Below are positions 40,394-47,814 of a stretch of 59,478 bases of DNA, in pieces (position 1 is the first letter of the stretch; every line of letters begins with the position of its first letter). The notes under the pieces were generated by a model. The model worked only from the letters and a program-made list of their open reading frames with translations. It was not told the DNA's origin and did not search any database. The translations under genes and the position numbers were made by a program. Origin of the DNA: a virus; the IMG/VR virus record IMGVR_UViG_3300045935_000034, positions 1-59,478 of that record, one strand, 5' to 3'.

Positions 40394-41002
40394 TTACCTG
40401 TTCCCGTCGTCGACGGGCATGTACTGCGCGAGCCTGACCACGAACTGCTCAGCCCCCGCCTTGTCGAGCCGCATGGTCTCGATCAGGCAGCTCCGCAGAC
40501 CCATGTCCAGGTTGACTGCCGCGAGAACGGACATGACATCGACGGCGTGCCGACGCAGAGCTTCCGGGGTCAGCTCACCGACCCTCTGATCATGCAACCG
40601 CATCAGCAGCATCGGCACGAAATGCCCCGCGAATGGGTGCGCCCCAACGGCTCGGCCAATGGCCGGCACGAAGGCTACCGGGCGCGTGGCCGCGTCTTCG
40701 ACGTTTCCCCGGTACGGCCGCATGTCTCCGGTGACAACCTTGTACGCGTCGTCATCGCTCATTTCGAGACGCTCGGTCAGCATCCGCATGATGGCCGTCG
40801 AGTGGTCGGCCTCGGTCGCTCGCGCTATCGCAGCACTGGCATACGCGAGGGCCTGACTGCGCCGCAGCGGGAAACTCTCGTCCGGGCCGACGAACACGAC
40901 CACCCCGTACGCCCCGTTGTGCGAGATATCGGACTCGACCCGCAAGGTGTAGCGCTCCAACTGCGCGTCGTCCTGCTCGTCCTGCTCGTCCTGCGTGGTC
41001 AT
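40394..41002 (-). CDS. Unknown protein
   Basis: 202 aa from the ATG at 41002. Acidic start (MTTQDEQDEQDDAQLERYTLRVESDI), YGVVVFVGPDESFPLRRSQALAYASAAIARATEADHSTAIMRMLTERLEMSDDDAYKVVTGD, LRSCLIETMRLDKAGAEQFVVRLAQYM. Repetitive helical architecture; no recognised domain. Contains the polar 10-mer at 40660 read as VPAI. Confidence 0.6.
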   Translation of the reverse strand: MTTQDEQDEQDDAQLERYTLRVESDISHNGAYGVVVFVGPDESFPLRRSQALAYASAAIARATEADHSTAIMRMLTERLEMSDDDAYKVVTGDMRPYRGNVEDAATRPVAFVPAIGRAVGAHPFAGHFVPMLLMRLHDQRVGELTPEALRRHAVDVMSVLAAVNLDMGLRSCLIETMRLDKAGAEQFVVRLAQYMPVDDGNR

Positions 41003-41364
41003 TTCCTGGCCTTCTGGTTGCGCTGCGGGGGGTTCTCCTGCGCTTGCGACAGCAGGTAGGTCCGTACCTCGTTGCGCGAGAGGCGAGCCCCTTTGACGTA
41101 GTACCCCTTCACGAGCACCGATCGACGATCGAACTTCCCGCCACCGAGCGCGGGATAGATCACCGCGGCACCGCGACAGCGCAGGCACTCTAGCTCGATC
41201 CGCCACGGCTCGCCCGCCTCGGCGCGCAGCCAGCCCTTATGCGTCGGGTTCCACGCGTGACCGATGGCGCGACACATCAGATACGCCTCGGGCGACGACG
41301 CGAGGTAGTCGTCAATGTCGGTGTCATCCGCGTTGCCCGTCACACGGCCGCGACGAATACTCAC
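40999..41364 (-). CDS. Unknown protein with Cys pairs
   Basis: 121 aa. SPEAYLMCRAIGHAWNPTHKGW, ELECLRCRGAAVIYP: C, H, H and CxxC that may bind zinc; then a basic region (VLVKGYYVKGARLSRNEVRTYLLSQAQ). Overlaps the lsr2-like gene by 4 bp and its neighbour downstream by 4 bp. Similar small proteins often accompany Lsr2-like genes in actinophages, but no function is known to me. Confidence 0.6.
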   Translation of the reverse strand: MSIRRGRVTGNADDTDIDDYLASSPEAYLMCRAIGHAWNPTHKGWLRAEAGEPWRIELECLRCRGAAVIYPALGGGKFDRRSVLVKGYYVKGARLSRNEVRTYLLSQAQENPPQRNQKARK

Positions 41365-41879
41365 GCGTTCGTCAAGGTCTGCTGGCCGTTCGTGGCGGGC
41401 CGGGACGCACCGTTGGCTCTCGCGTGCTTACGCTGGAAGTTGCTCCAGCATACGAACAACGCACCGGTCCAGCCCATCGCTTTCTTCCATGCCGGATACA
41501 CGTCGAACGGAATGCGCCCTTTTTCGCCGAGCTGTGGCCAGCCGTGAGTCATCGCCCAGTTGCGCGCGTCGAGCCGCAGTTGCTTGTACTGCTCACGCTC
41601 GACGTAGGTAGCGTCCGGCGGCGTCGACCACTCGGCAAGCTCGCTCGCGGGCGACGCTGCTGACGTGGAGGACGCCACAGTGGACGCGTGCACGACAGTG
41701 GGCGGCTTGCCCGACTTTCGTGCGTGCTCGACCCACTGCGCCATCTGGGTCTCGAACTCGGCGACGTGCTTCGCGCTCAGGTCGATGGCGTAGTCCTTGC
41801 CACGCCACCCGAACTCGACTGTACCGACTGCCTCGGTGGTCTTGTCGAAGTCATCAACCAATCGGATTTGCTGCGCCAT
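41361..41879 (-). CDS. Lsr2-like nucleoid protein
   Basis: 172 aa. The N-terminus MAQQIRLVDDFDKTTEAVGTVEFGWRGKDYAIDLSAKH is a clear Lsr2 dimerisation domain. A polar linker (about 65-100) leads to the C-terminal DNA-binding part REQYKQLRLDARNWAMTHGWPQLGEKGRIPFDVYPAWKKA, where the AT-hook-like R-G-R of Lsr2 is K-G-R. Lsr2 silences AT-rich DNA. A phage copy may silence its own accessory cassettes or antagonise the host protein. It is the first gene of the leftward chain. Confidence 0.85.
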   Translation of the reverse strand: MAQQIRLVDDFDKTTEAVGTVEFGWRGKDYAIDLSAKHVAEFETQMAQWVEHARKSGKPPTVVHASTVASSTSAASPASELAEWSTPPDATYVEREQYKQLRLDARNWAMTHGWPQLGEKGRIPFDVYPAWKKAMGWTGALFVCWSNFQRKHARANGASRPATNGQQTLTNA

Positions 41880-42019
41880 AGTCGCAGGTCAACCCCTTCC
41901 CGAAGCCGGTGGAATAATCCCCCGCGACGATCGGTGATGATCATTGCGCGTAGGGGGTGATTCAGGCCCAGGGTCCATGGGATATGGCAGAGCTAACACG
42001 GGCGTGATGATCAACCGCA
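41880..42019. promoter_or_regulatory. Region upstream of the lsr2-like gene
   Basis: Contains two direct copies of TGATGATCA (41935-41943 and 42005-42013), each with the palindrome TGATCA, 70 bp apart. They are candidate operators for the leftward chain. No clean -35/-10 pair is visible. Confidence 0.4.
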
Positions 42020-42065
42020 AGCATTCCCCGACGACTCACCCGAACGTGAGTCACCGGGGAATGCT
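42020..42065. other. 46-bp inverted repeat next to the integrase: attP or terminator candidate
   Basis: Outer arms AGCATTCCCC (42020-42029) and GGGGAATGCT (42056-42065) are perfect, inner arms GACTCAC (42033-42039) and GTGAGTC (42046-42052) are perfect, with two mismatched positions between and a short centre. It lies 29 bp beyond the integrase stop. The size and twofold symmetry match serine-integrase attP sites; a rho-independent terminator is the alternative, but no T tract follows on either side. Confidence 0.5.
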
Positions 42066-42077
42066 GACTGTGAAAGA

Positions 42078-42091
42078 GTGGTTGCCTGACG
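42078..42091 (+). repeat. Short direct repeat flanking the integrase, downstream copy
   Basis: GTGGTTGCCTGACG. The mate at 43785-43798 is GTGGTTGCCTGGCG, 13 of 14 identical, same orientation, immediately outside the other end of the integrase gene. Both copies have GAGTCAC 30-33 bp to their left. Confidence 0.6.
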
Positions 42092-42093
42092 TT

Positions 42094-43758
42094 TTACTGC
42101 GAAGTGACAACCGGCAGTGCCCCTGGCGGGGTCAGCTGGACGCGCAGGTCGAAGCCCTTGAGTCGCGTCATGCCCGCAGGTCGTTGCACGTCGCGAGAGG
42201 GGATGATGGTGACTGTCATCAGTGACTGCACGATGGCGCGCCTGTATTCAATGTCGGTGATCGTGTCGTATGCAGCGACCGGGTCAGCAGCGTCAGCAAC
42301 GCCGAGCAATGGTGATGTGGATGCAACGGTGCCGAGTTCGTAGTCCACCGCAGCGAGCTTGACTTTCAGTGGCTCGATTGCCCTCAGCATCTCCCTGAGT
42401 GCGATCAGCTCCTTGGCATACGCGTCGGCGCACTCGTCGATCAGTACACGTAGCTCAGTCGCACGTCGTCTCAGCCCGGCCACATCGACTTCTGGGTGAC
42501 TCTGTACCAGCTTCGCGCCCTGTTCGCGCAGAATCCGGCGCACTGCCTCGTTTACTACCCTGTCAGCGATATGCGTAGCTATGGACATGTGCGCACCCGC
42601 GCGGCATCGATACGTTCGATACGCGCCCTTGGGCGCCATGGACTTGCCTGTCATCATCAGGGCACCGCAGTTGCCGCAACGGTAGACACCGTTTCCGAGC
42701 TGTGGATTGTTGCCAGCTCTCGCGGTGATCCGCTCTGGGTCATTGAGCTTGGCCCGCAGTGCTCGCCACGTGTCTTCACTGATAATGGCGGGCCACTGTG
42801 CGGTGGTGAGTACTCGGTCAGACCCATCATTGACGAGGACGATTCCGGCATTGCGAGGGTTCAGCATGATGTTCCTGACAGACAGTCGGTGCCAGTGCCC
42901 GCGAATAATCGGTATGCCCCGGTCTGCGAACTCCCATACGACTTCGCGCGGCGACTGTATGTCACGTCCAGATGGGGGCGGTGCGTACATCCGTTCGACA
43001 GCCTCATAGATCAGCGCGGCCTCGTCGGGGCGTTCGTTGCTTGGCGTCTTGGCGACAAGCTCGGCGAGCATTGGCCTCGACCATGTGCACGGCGGGCAAT
43101 GCTCGTCCCATTTCGCAACGAGGCTTCGCAGGGACCTTCCGCTGAGCAGGTGCTCAGCGCCGTCCCTGATCCATCTTGCTTCGCGTTCACGTATCCGCAT
43201 TCCGTGGCGCTCATACCCGAACGCGCGTTGCCCTCCCATGAACTCGCCGGTCTTGCGTTTGCCGACCTTCGAGTCGATAACGCGCTCGGCGTCGCGCTCA
43301 GCCTCCGCAGCATCCCATGCTGCCAGCGTCCGGGCGACCGCGCGGCCATCTGCCGTGTTCAGGTTGAAACTGGGGCTCCGAATGAACCGGTACTCGATTG
43401 CCGCAGTCTCGGCGAGTTCAATCTGGTCCTCATGCTCACGCGGGCGGCGAGTGAGTCGCGCGCTGGTGTAGGCATAGATGATGCTGCCCGGGTCGCTGCG
43501 CGCGTCGCGCAAGAGGCGGTCATACTGCGGTCGCTTCTTTTTCGAGTGCTTCGATGCGCCGATGTCGTTGTCGCGATATGAGTCGACGATCACCAGCGTG
43601 GGGTCCTTTTCTATTACCGAGATCAGGCCGTTGTGCTGGAGTTCCACGCCGAGCTCGCGCCCCTCCCTGTCTCTGCTGATCCGCTCATACAAGCGAACGT
43701 GACGTGGCGTTGCGATCATTAACGGGTGCGGTGCGGCAGTGGTCATGGCGCGAGTCAC
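42094..43758 (-). CDS. Large serine integrase
   Basis: 554 aa from a GTG at 43758 (ATG at 43746 gives 550). N-terminal resolvase domain with the catalytic Ser in RLYERISRDREG (Ser28), then SARLTRRPREHEDQ, RTLAAWDAAEAERDAERV and KTGEFMGGQRAFGYERHG. A Recombinase domain (about 220-330) leads to a zinc ribbon (YRCGNCGALMMTG...YRCRAGAH), a coiled coil (RRRATELRVLIDECADAYAKEL) and a C-terminal tail. It catalyses attP x attB recombination. Expressed leftward, towards the lsr2-like gene. Confidence 0.95.
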   Translation of the reverse strand: MTRAMTTAAPHPLMIATPRHVRLYERISRDREGRELGVELQHNGLISVIEKDPTLVIVDSYRDNDIGASKHSKKKRPQYDRLLRDARSDPGSIIYAYTSARLTRRPREHEDQIELAETAAIEYRFIRSPSFNLNTADGRAVARTLAAWDAAEAERDAERVIDSKVGKRKTGEFMGGQRAFGYERHGMRIREREARWIRDGAEHLLSGRSLRSLVAKWDEHCPPCTWSRPMLAELVAKTPSNERPDEAALIYEAVERMYAPPPSGRDIQSPREVVWEFADRGIPIIRGHWHRLSVRNIMLNPRNAGIVLVNDGSDRVLTTAQWPAIISEDTWRALRAKLNDPERITARAGNNPQLGNGVYRCGNCGALMMTGKSMAPKGAYRTYRCRAGAHMSIATHIADRVVNEAVRRILREQGAKLVQSHPEVDVAGLRRRATELRVLIDECADAYAKELIALREMLRAIEPLKVKLAAVDYELGTVASTSPLLGVADAADPVAAYDTITDIEYRRAIVQSLMTVTIIPSRDVQRPAGMTRLKGFDLRVQLTPPGALPVVTSQ

Positions 43759-44011
43759 TTTCAGTCATACGTCAGACGCGAGGCGTGGTTGCCTGGCGGT
43801 TGACGCATACTGTAGTTAATGAACAACGTCGAGACAAACTTGCACAACGACACGATGCTGTGCGCTTAGACTGACACGACGTCGTGGACTGATGTTTGTG
43901 CAGCTCAGCGCGCATATGCGCTGAATCGCGCAGGGCGTTACCTGGCGAGTAACGTGAGCCCGGCTGTGAGCGTCACAGCAGCCTGACCAGCCCCGATAGG
44001 TAGTTGCGCAC
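43759..44011. promoter_or_regulatory. Upstream region of the integrase, divergent from the right-arm genes
   Basis: No supported gene. Dyads: CACGACGTCGTG (43874-43885, perfect) and TCAGCGC-6-GCGCTGA (43904-43923, with GCGCATATGCGC inside). The second copy of the integrase-flanking direct repeat is at 43785-43798. The segment is relatively AT-rich and must contain the integrase promoter and possibly an attachment site; I cannot fix -35/-10 elements. Confidence 0.45.
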
Positions 44012-44203
44012 ATGCTCGAACATCGCTCGTCTACACGCACGCCCTGCACGGGCCCTCACGCCCCGTTCTCTGTCTGCTCGTCCACGATGCTCGTCGTCGT
44101 CTGCAAGGCGTGCGGGCAGCGCTGGGCTGACGACGACATCCCCGCGGAAGTTCGCGCCCAGCTTGACGCCGCGCACGCGTTCGTCACTCTCGGTGAAGCA
44201 TGA
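44012..44203 (+). CDS. Small zinc-binding protein
   Basis: 63 aa, RTPCTGPHAPFSVCSSTMLVVVCKACGQRWADDDI. CKAC plus upstream Cys and His residues suggest a zinc ribbon; the W-A-D-D-D ending is acidic. The ATG at 44012 has AGGTAG about 8 bp upstream; a shorter start at 44087 is possible. The stop overlaps the next gene (ATGA). Confidence 0.55.
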   Translation: MLEHRSSTRTPCTGPHAPFSVCSSTMLVVVCKACGQRWADDDIPAEVRAQLDAAHAFVTLGEA

Positions 44204-44631
44204 GCACCCCGGCTATTTGTTACACGTGTCGTCGTGCTCTCGATCTTCACACGAACGAGGACGGCGCGACATACGTTCACAGCCCGCTCGACGCGGACGA
44301 CCACGAGGCGATACCGATCGTCCCCGGTCCGTCGTGGCGTGGCAGGTGCGACTTCTGCTCGCAGGGCGTCGCGGAGTTTATGTTGCCAGCGCGAGACTTC
44401 CGCGTTCCGCACGACCCAATGAGTATGAGCAACGGCGACTGGGGTGCGTGCATGATCTGCGCGCAGCTGATCACGACCGGCTTATGGGACGAGGTAGCGG
44501 AGCGGGCCACCACTTTCTATGTAACCCAGCATGGCGGTACCGATGTGGTCGAATACAAGGCTACAGTGGGGCGCTTGTACTCGGTTCTGCGACAAAACAT
44601 TATCGGTCCGATAACCGAGCTAGGAGAATAG
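44200..44631 (+). CDS. Protein with three zinc-ribbon-type Cys pairs
   Basis: 143 aa. ICYTCRRALDLH, GRCDFCSQGVAEFMLPARDF and GACMICAQLITTGLWDEVAER give three CxxC units, forming two half sites or one and a half ribbons; the middle FCS...FMLPARDF region is a recurrent phage zinc-ribbon motif. The C-terminal helix is amphipathic. Function unknown. Confidence 0.65.
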   Translation: MSTPAICYTCRRALDLHTNEDGATYVHSPLDADDHEAIPIVPGPSWRGRCDFCSQGVAEFMLPARDFRVPHDPMSMSNGDWGACMICAQLITTGLWDEVAERATTFYVTQHGGTDVVEYKATVGRLYSVLRQNIIGPITELGE

Positions 44632-44635
44632 AGCG

Positions 44636-44851
44636 GTGAGATTGACCCACGCGCAATACCGGATGTTGGTCGGATTAGGGCGTCAACGTGGCGGGAAGGC
44701 ACTCGTCGGTAACCTCTTATCGGCGTGCATCCTGGAACGACGCGGGCTCGTCGCCGTGGGCACGGCTGATCAATCTGGGCGTGCACCAGTGACACTGACC
44801 CCGCGCGGGCGTGTCCTTGCAGCCGGAGCGGGGGCCGCTCCGTGCAACTGA
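44636..44851 (+). CDS. Small winged-helix-like protein
   Basis: 71 aa from a GTG. LTHAQYRMLVGLGRQRGGKALVGNLLSACILERRGLVAVGTADQSGRAPVTLTPRGRVLAAG resembles a single winged-helix domain (helix, recognition helix, beta-hairpin wing TLTPRG). Probably a DNA-binding regulator. Its stop lies just inside the next gene's start. Confidence 0.55.
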   Translation: MRLTHAQYRMLVGLGRQRGGKALVGNLLSACILERRGLVAVGTADQSGRAPVTLTPRGRVLAAGAGAAPCN

Positions 44852-45486
44852 CAGGCGCACAGCGCGAGCATCGCGCCCAGAAAATAGCGGTCAAGATCAA
44901 GGCACGCATGACGGAGCTGTCGTTATCGCAGGCCGAGGTGGCGCGCCGTTGCAATATCAGTACGGCGACGTTCCGCAATAGGCTTCTCCGCTTCTCCTCA
45001 GCACAGCAGGACATCGTGTCACTGGCGCAATTGTCGCTCGCGATGGAGTGGCCGGTCGAATATCTCAGCAAGGTTCTCGACGGCACTTACGACCTCAGCG
45101 ACGATCCAGCGGCTTTGCCGGCCACACCGAGCCCCGCGCAAAAAACGTTGCCCCGTAAGCGGAAGGTCGTCGCCCCGCCACAAGAACGGCTCGCCGAGAG
45201 CGACCTCGATGCGCATATCAGCGCACTGGTAGCCGCCGCGCCCACGCTGACACCCGCACAGGCCGAGCGGATCAGGAACATTGTGCCCGCGCTGACGCCC
45301 GCGAAGGTCAGCAAGTTGGCTGTGAATGAACGCGCAGCGCCACCACTGGCAGAACGAGTAGCAGAGCTGGAAAGAGTGGTCGCGCGTCTCGCGCGGCACG
45401 AGCAGAGTCGCAACCTCCATCCGCCCCAGACCCCGGCGACCTCCACCAACGGGAACGGCGCTCATGAGCAGAGATATCGAGCCTGA
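44842..45486 (+). CDS. HTH protein with C-terminal coiled coil
   Basis: 214 aa from a GTG. HTH: KIKARMTELSLSQAEVARRCNISTATFRNRLLRFSSAQQDIVSLAQLSLAMEWPVEYLSKVLDG (about residues 15-80). A Pro/Ala-rich linker follows (LPATPSPAQK, written by the inverted 10-mer-related sequence at 45115), then helices (TPAQAERIRNIVPALTPAKVSKL) and a heptad segment (LAERVAELERVVARLARHEQS). Likely a regulator of early genes; oligomeric. Confidence 0.7.
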   Translation: MQLTGAQREHRAQKIAVKIKARMTELSLSQAEVARRCNISTATFRNRLLRFSSAQQDIVSLAQLSLAMEWPVEYLSKVLDGTYDLSDDPAALPATPSPAQKTLPRKRKVVAPPQERLAESDLDAHISALVAAAPTLTPAQAERIRNIVPALTPAKVSKLAVNERAAPPLAERVAELERVVARLARHEQSRNLHPPQTPATSTNGNGAHEQRYRA

Positions 45487-45769
45487 CCAGCCCGAGTATC
45501 ACGACGACGACCGCGCACCTGAAGTCGCCGAAGGCGATATCCGGTGCGGCCTGCCCAGCAAAGCCGAGCTTGCCGAAGGACTCCGTCAGATCCGCGCGGC
45601 AGCTAATTTCCACGAGTTGCAAGGCAACGTGCGGCGGGCCGAGACGCTCCGGCGGCTTGCGACGTGGGCGCAGCGGCTCGACGAGGACCCCGACTACCCG
45701 GGCGAGGGCGCGCCGCCGGACGACGTGCCTGACGCCCCAGTCGTCCCTTTCGCGCCGGGGGTGGGGTAG
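45464..45769 (+). CDS. Unknown acidic protein
   Basis: 101 aa overlapping the previous gene by 23 bp. Acidic N- and C-termini (DIEPDQPEYHDDDRAPEVAEGD; PDDVPDAPVVPF) with a central helical hairpin (KAELAEGLRQIRAAANFHELQGNVRRAETLRRLATWAQRL). No family recognised; could bind the coiled-coil protein encoded upstream. Confidence 0.55.
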   Translation: MSRDIEPDQPEYHDDDRAPEVAEGDIRCGLPSKAELAEGLRQIRAAANFHELQGNVRRAETLRRLATWAQRLDEDPDYPGEGAPPDDVPDAPVVPFAPGVG

Positions 45770-45772
45770 GTC

Positions 45773-46213
45773 GTGGGCGAGGTAACGGACAGAGATGCGA
45801 GCGACGAGCAGGACGAGCCGCATCGGATCTTCAGCGCTGTAGCGCTCGGCAGCCCGGACGTGAGGCCGAGGCGAGGACAGCGTGAGCGTCTCTTGTCGGG
45901 CGCGGACTATGTCGACTCGCTCGCGGTCACCTACCGTGACGACCATGCGTCTGCTGCGCTGTGGCGGGAGCTTGCGGGTCACCTGCGGCGTGAGGCGAAC
46001 ACGCCGCTGTGGGTGCGGCGGGCGCGTTACTGGGCACGGAGGCTTCGGTTCTCGCTCACGTTCTGGGTGCTGCTGATCGGGATGTGGCTGTGGTGGGTGT
46101 TCGACCCGTCGCACGCGCCGAACTGGGTCGTGCAGGTCATATGGACTGCCGGAGTGTTCGCCCTGGGATTCGCGCGGACAGGACTGCTGCGGCGCTGGGC
46201 GAGACGGGGCTAG
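45773..46213 (+). CDS. Membrane protein with two C-terminal helices
   Basis: 146 aa from a GTG. A ~90-residue cytoplasmic, basic domain (VDSLAVTYRDDHASAALWRELAGHLRREANTPLWVRRARYWARRLR) then FSLTFWVLLIGMWLWWVFDPS and WVVQVIWTAGVFALGFARTG as two transmembrane segments with a short outside loop. Topology suggests a membrane-located exclusion or signalling protein; no family recognised. Confidence 0.6.
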   Translation: MGEVTDRDASDEQDEPHRIFSAVALGSPDVRPRRGQRERLLSGADYVDSLAVTYRDDHASAALWRELAGHLRREANTPLWVRRARYWARRLRFSLTFWVLLIGMWLWWVFDPSHAPNWVVQVIWTAGVFALGFARTGLLRRWARRG

Positions 46214-46383
46214 CAGTACCGAGGGTCTTCGCGGGTCGCTGCGATGCGGTCGAACGCGTCGCGGTCTACCGCGGAGACGTCCTCGCCGTAGCTCATGCGC
46301 GGGGAGCCGTCCTCGTCGAGCACGTAGGCGCCGTCCACATCGGAGCGAGCGTCATCGGGCGGGTCTGGCTGCTGGCTGCCCAT
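46210..46383 (-). CDS. Short acidic protein downstream of the repressor gene
   Basis: 57 aa, MGSQQPDPPDDARSDVDGAY...EDPRYC. Highly acidic, probably partly disordered. It lies 67 bp after the repressor-like gene in the same orientation and its stop overlaps that of the convergent membrane protein by 4 bp. No clear ribosome site, so weaker than its neighbours. Confidence 0.4.
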   Translation of the reverse strand: MGSQQPDPPDDARSDVDGAYVLDEDGSPRMSYGEDVSAVDRDAFDRIAATREDPRYC

Positions 46384-46450
46384 AAGAGCGAAGCTACCCC
46401 GCGTGCCGCGCTATCGCACGCCGAGAATGATCTTGCTGCCCGCTGCCCGG

Positions 46451-46804
46451 CTAGCGTGTCGCTGGGGGCTCGTTCACTCCACGCACGCGCTCGACTCTGC
46501 GGGGGCTCGTCGCCGTGCGCGTGAACCTCGTGGGAGCCCCTGGCGCGACAGGCTCATGAATCGTGATACCGAAGCTCTCTGCGACGGCGGCAACGATCAC
46601 GCTCGGCGGGACGTCGAGCGCAGCAGCGAGCGCGAACAAAGTCTCTGGGAACGGGAACGCTCGCATCGGCTTGTGCACGAGCTTGCTGAGCGCCGCTTTG
46701 GTGAGGAACACGTACCCGGCGTCGTGTGCGCGCTTGAGCAAGTCCGGGTAGCTCAACCCCTGCTCATGCTGCGCTTTCAATATCAGGCCGCTCAGATCGG
46801 TCAC
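46451..46804 (-). CDS. Probable immunity repressor (HTH)
   Basis: 117 aa from a GTG with GGAGG 9 bp upstream. ILKAQHEQGLSYPDLLKRAHDAGYVFLTKAALSKLVHKPMRAFPFPETLFALAAALDVPPSVIVAAVAESFGI is the HTH of a common actinophage regulator family; the C-terminal 40 residues are basic and variable. It is divergent from a Cro-like HTH gene, a layout typical of lysis-lysogeny switches. Closely similar to 37345-37626. Confidence 0.75.
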   Translation of the reverse strand: MTDLSGLILKAQHEQGLSYPDLLKRAHDAGYVFLTKAALSKLVHKPMRAFPFPETLFALAAALDVPPSVIVAAVAESFGITIHEPVAPGAPTRFTRTATSPRRVERVRGVNEPPATR

Positions 46805-47027
46805 GCTGTGCCCCTCCGGTGTTTTTCACTGGGGCAATGTAACCACAGCTCACGCTGGGCCGCTGCGCCCGCCACGTCACCACTTCGGTGCAAGTGTTAC
46901 CTGAGCGTTGACGCGGCAGTGCGATCGGGCCTAGCGTTCCGTCTCACAAGCAGGTCAGTTGCGCAGCCAAGGAGACGCTTCACATCTTCCGGGATGCTGC
47001 GCCGCAACGCTTTACGGAGGGCCACTC
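46805..47027. promoter_or_regulatory. Divergent switch region between repressor and Cro-like gene
   Basis: Rightward promoter candidate TTGACG (46908-46913), 18 bp, TAGCGT (46932-46937). Leftward extended -10-like TACATT on the minus strand near 46838-46843 for the repressor. The rightward leader then runs about 85 nt to the Cro-like start, which has GGAGG (47016-47020) 7 bp upstream. No clear operator repeat was seen, though GTGCAAGTGTTACC (46889-46902) is AT-richer. Confidence 0.55.
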
Positions 47028-47285
47028 GTGGCTGTCTCAGTGCGTGTCCGCAGTGTTCCGAGGTTGGCCGAATGTGTTGCCCGCAACGGCTTTCAGGCCG
47101 ATGTGGCACGACGAGCGAGTATCTCGCGGTCTCGTCTCAATCAACTCTTGCGGGGCACCCGCGACACGGTGAGCCTGGAGCTTGCTGCCCGCCTGGAAGA
47201 CACTCTCGGCGAGTCGAGAGGCAACCTCTTCAGGTTCTCTGACGAGGCACTCGCAGCGCCGTACATTCAGAAGCTCACAGCATGA
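47028..47285 (+). CDS. Cro-like XRE regulator
   Basis: 85 aa from a GTG with GGAGG 7 bp upstream; the longer frame lacks a ribosome site. VPRLAECVARNGFQADVARRASISRSRLNQLLRGTRDTVSLELAARLEDTLGESRGNLFRF is a compact HTH_3 domain with almost nothing else, as in Cro-type proteins. Divergent from the repressor gene, hence the probable early lytic regulator. It is overlapped by the next gene (ATGA). Confidence 0.75.
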   Translation: MAVSVRVRSVPRLAECVARNGFQADVARRASISRSRLNQLLRGTRDTVSLELAARLEDTLGESRGNLFRFSDEALAAPYIQKLTA

Positions 47286-47434
47286 CTGCCACTCAGGAAA
47301 CGCACGAGCGCGCAGACATCGTTGAGACGCAACACGTCACGGACATGCTGCCCGCTCTGCTCAAGTTGAGCCAAGAGCAGCTCGACGCAGTCGCGCTCGC
47401 TCTCTGGCCTGTCTCGCCGTTCGATCCAAAGTAG
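47282..47434 (+). CDS. Small helical protein coupled to the Cro-like gene
   Basis: 50 aa, MTATQETHERADIVETQHVT then DMLPALLKLSQEQLDAVALALWPVSP. Overlaps the previous stop by 4 bp, good evidence of translation. Acidic with one amphipathic helix, the character of small phage effectors or anti-repressors; no family recognised. Confidence 0.5.
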   Translation: MTATQETHERADIVETQHVTDMLPALLKLSQEQLDAVALALWPVSPFDPK

Positions 47435-47520
47435 ACGAACGGGCACCCTCACTGCGCATATATCGCGCACCTGACTCGACCCCGATTGCCGTGCTCGCCT
47501 GGTGAAGGGATCCCCTTGTC

Positions 47521-47772
47521 ATGGGAGATCGTCCTACGCACGCCCAGATCATCCGCCCCCGTGTCGTCGAGTTCCCCCTGTGGGTGGCGTGGCGCACCGG
47601 GTACGGACTGCTGCGGGCGCGCACCGAAATGCTGGTCTTTGCCGCGCTGTGGTTGAACTTTTTCGATAGCCGACCCGTGCCGGCCAACCGTGAGCTGATC
47701 GCACTGCGGCTCGGTCTCACCCTGCTGACTGTGGTGTTCGTTGTGACCGCGCTCGGCCTGCTGCTCTCCTGA
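47521..47772 (+). CDS. Small two-helix membrane protein
   Basis: 83 aa. Basic N-terminus, then a hydrophobic stretch (TEMLVFAALWLNFFDS) and a C-terminal transmembrane helix (LGLTLLTVVFVVTALGLLLS). AAGGG lies upstream. The segment RPVPANRE is encoded by the inverted polar 10-mer (47677). Small membrane proteins in this early position often act in superinfection exclusion; unproven here. Confidence 0.55.
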   Translation: MGDRPTHAQIIRPRVVEFPLWVAWRTGYGLLRARTEMLVFAALWLNFFDSRPVPANRELIALRLGLTLLTVVFVVTALGLLLS

Positions 47773-47814
47773 TCGACTCGCTTTTCCTTTGCGCTACAGG
47801 GAAAGGATCATGTC

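Noticed and set aside
42496-43581. A 361-residue plus-strand frame opposite the integrase.
   Set aside because: The serine-integrase motifs on the minus strand are unambiguous; the plus frame shows no domains.
44842-45486. Replication initiator instead of regulator.
   Set aside because: The protein has only an XRE HTH and coiled coil; no Rep or winged-helix initiator motifs and no iterons nearby.
46403-47242. A 279-residue plus-strand frame across the repressor and switch region.
   Set aside because: It covers two HTH genes on both strands plus their promoter region; shadow.
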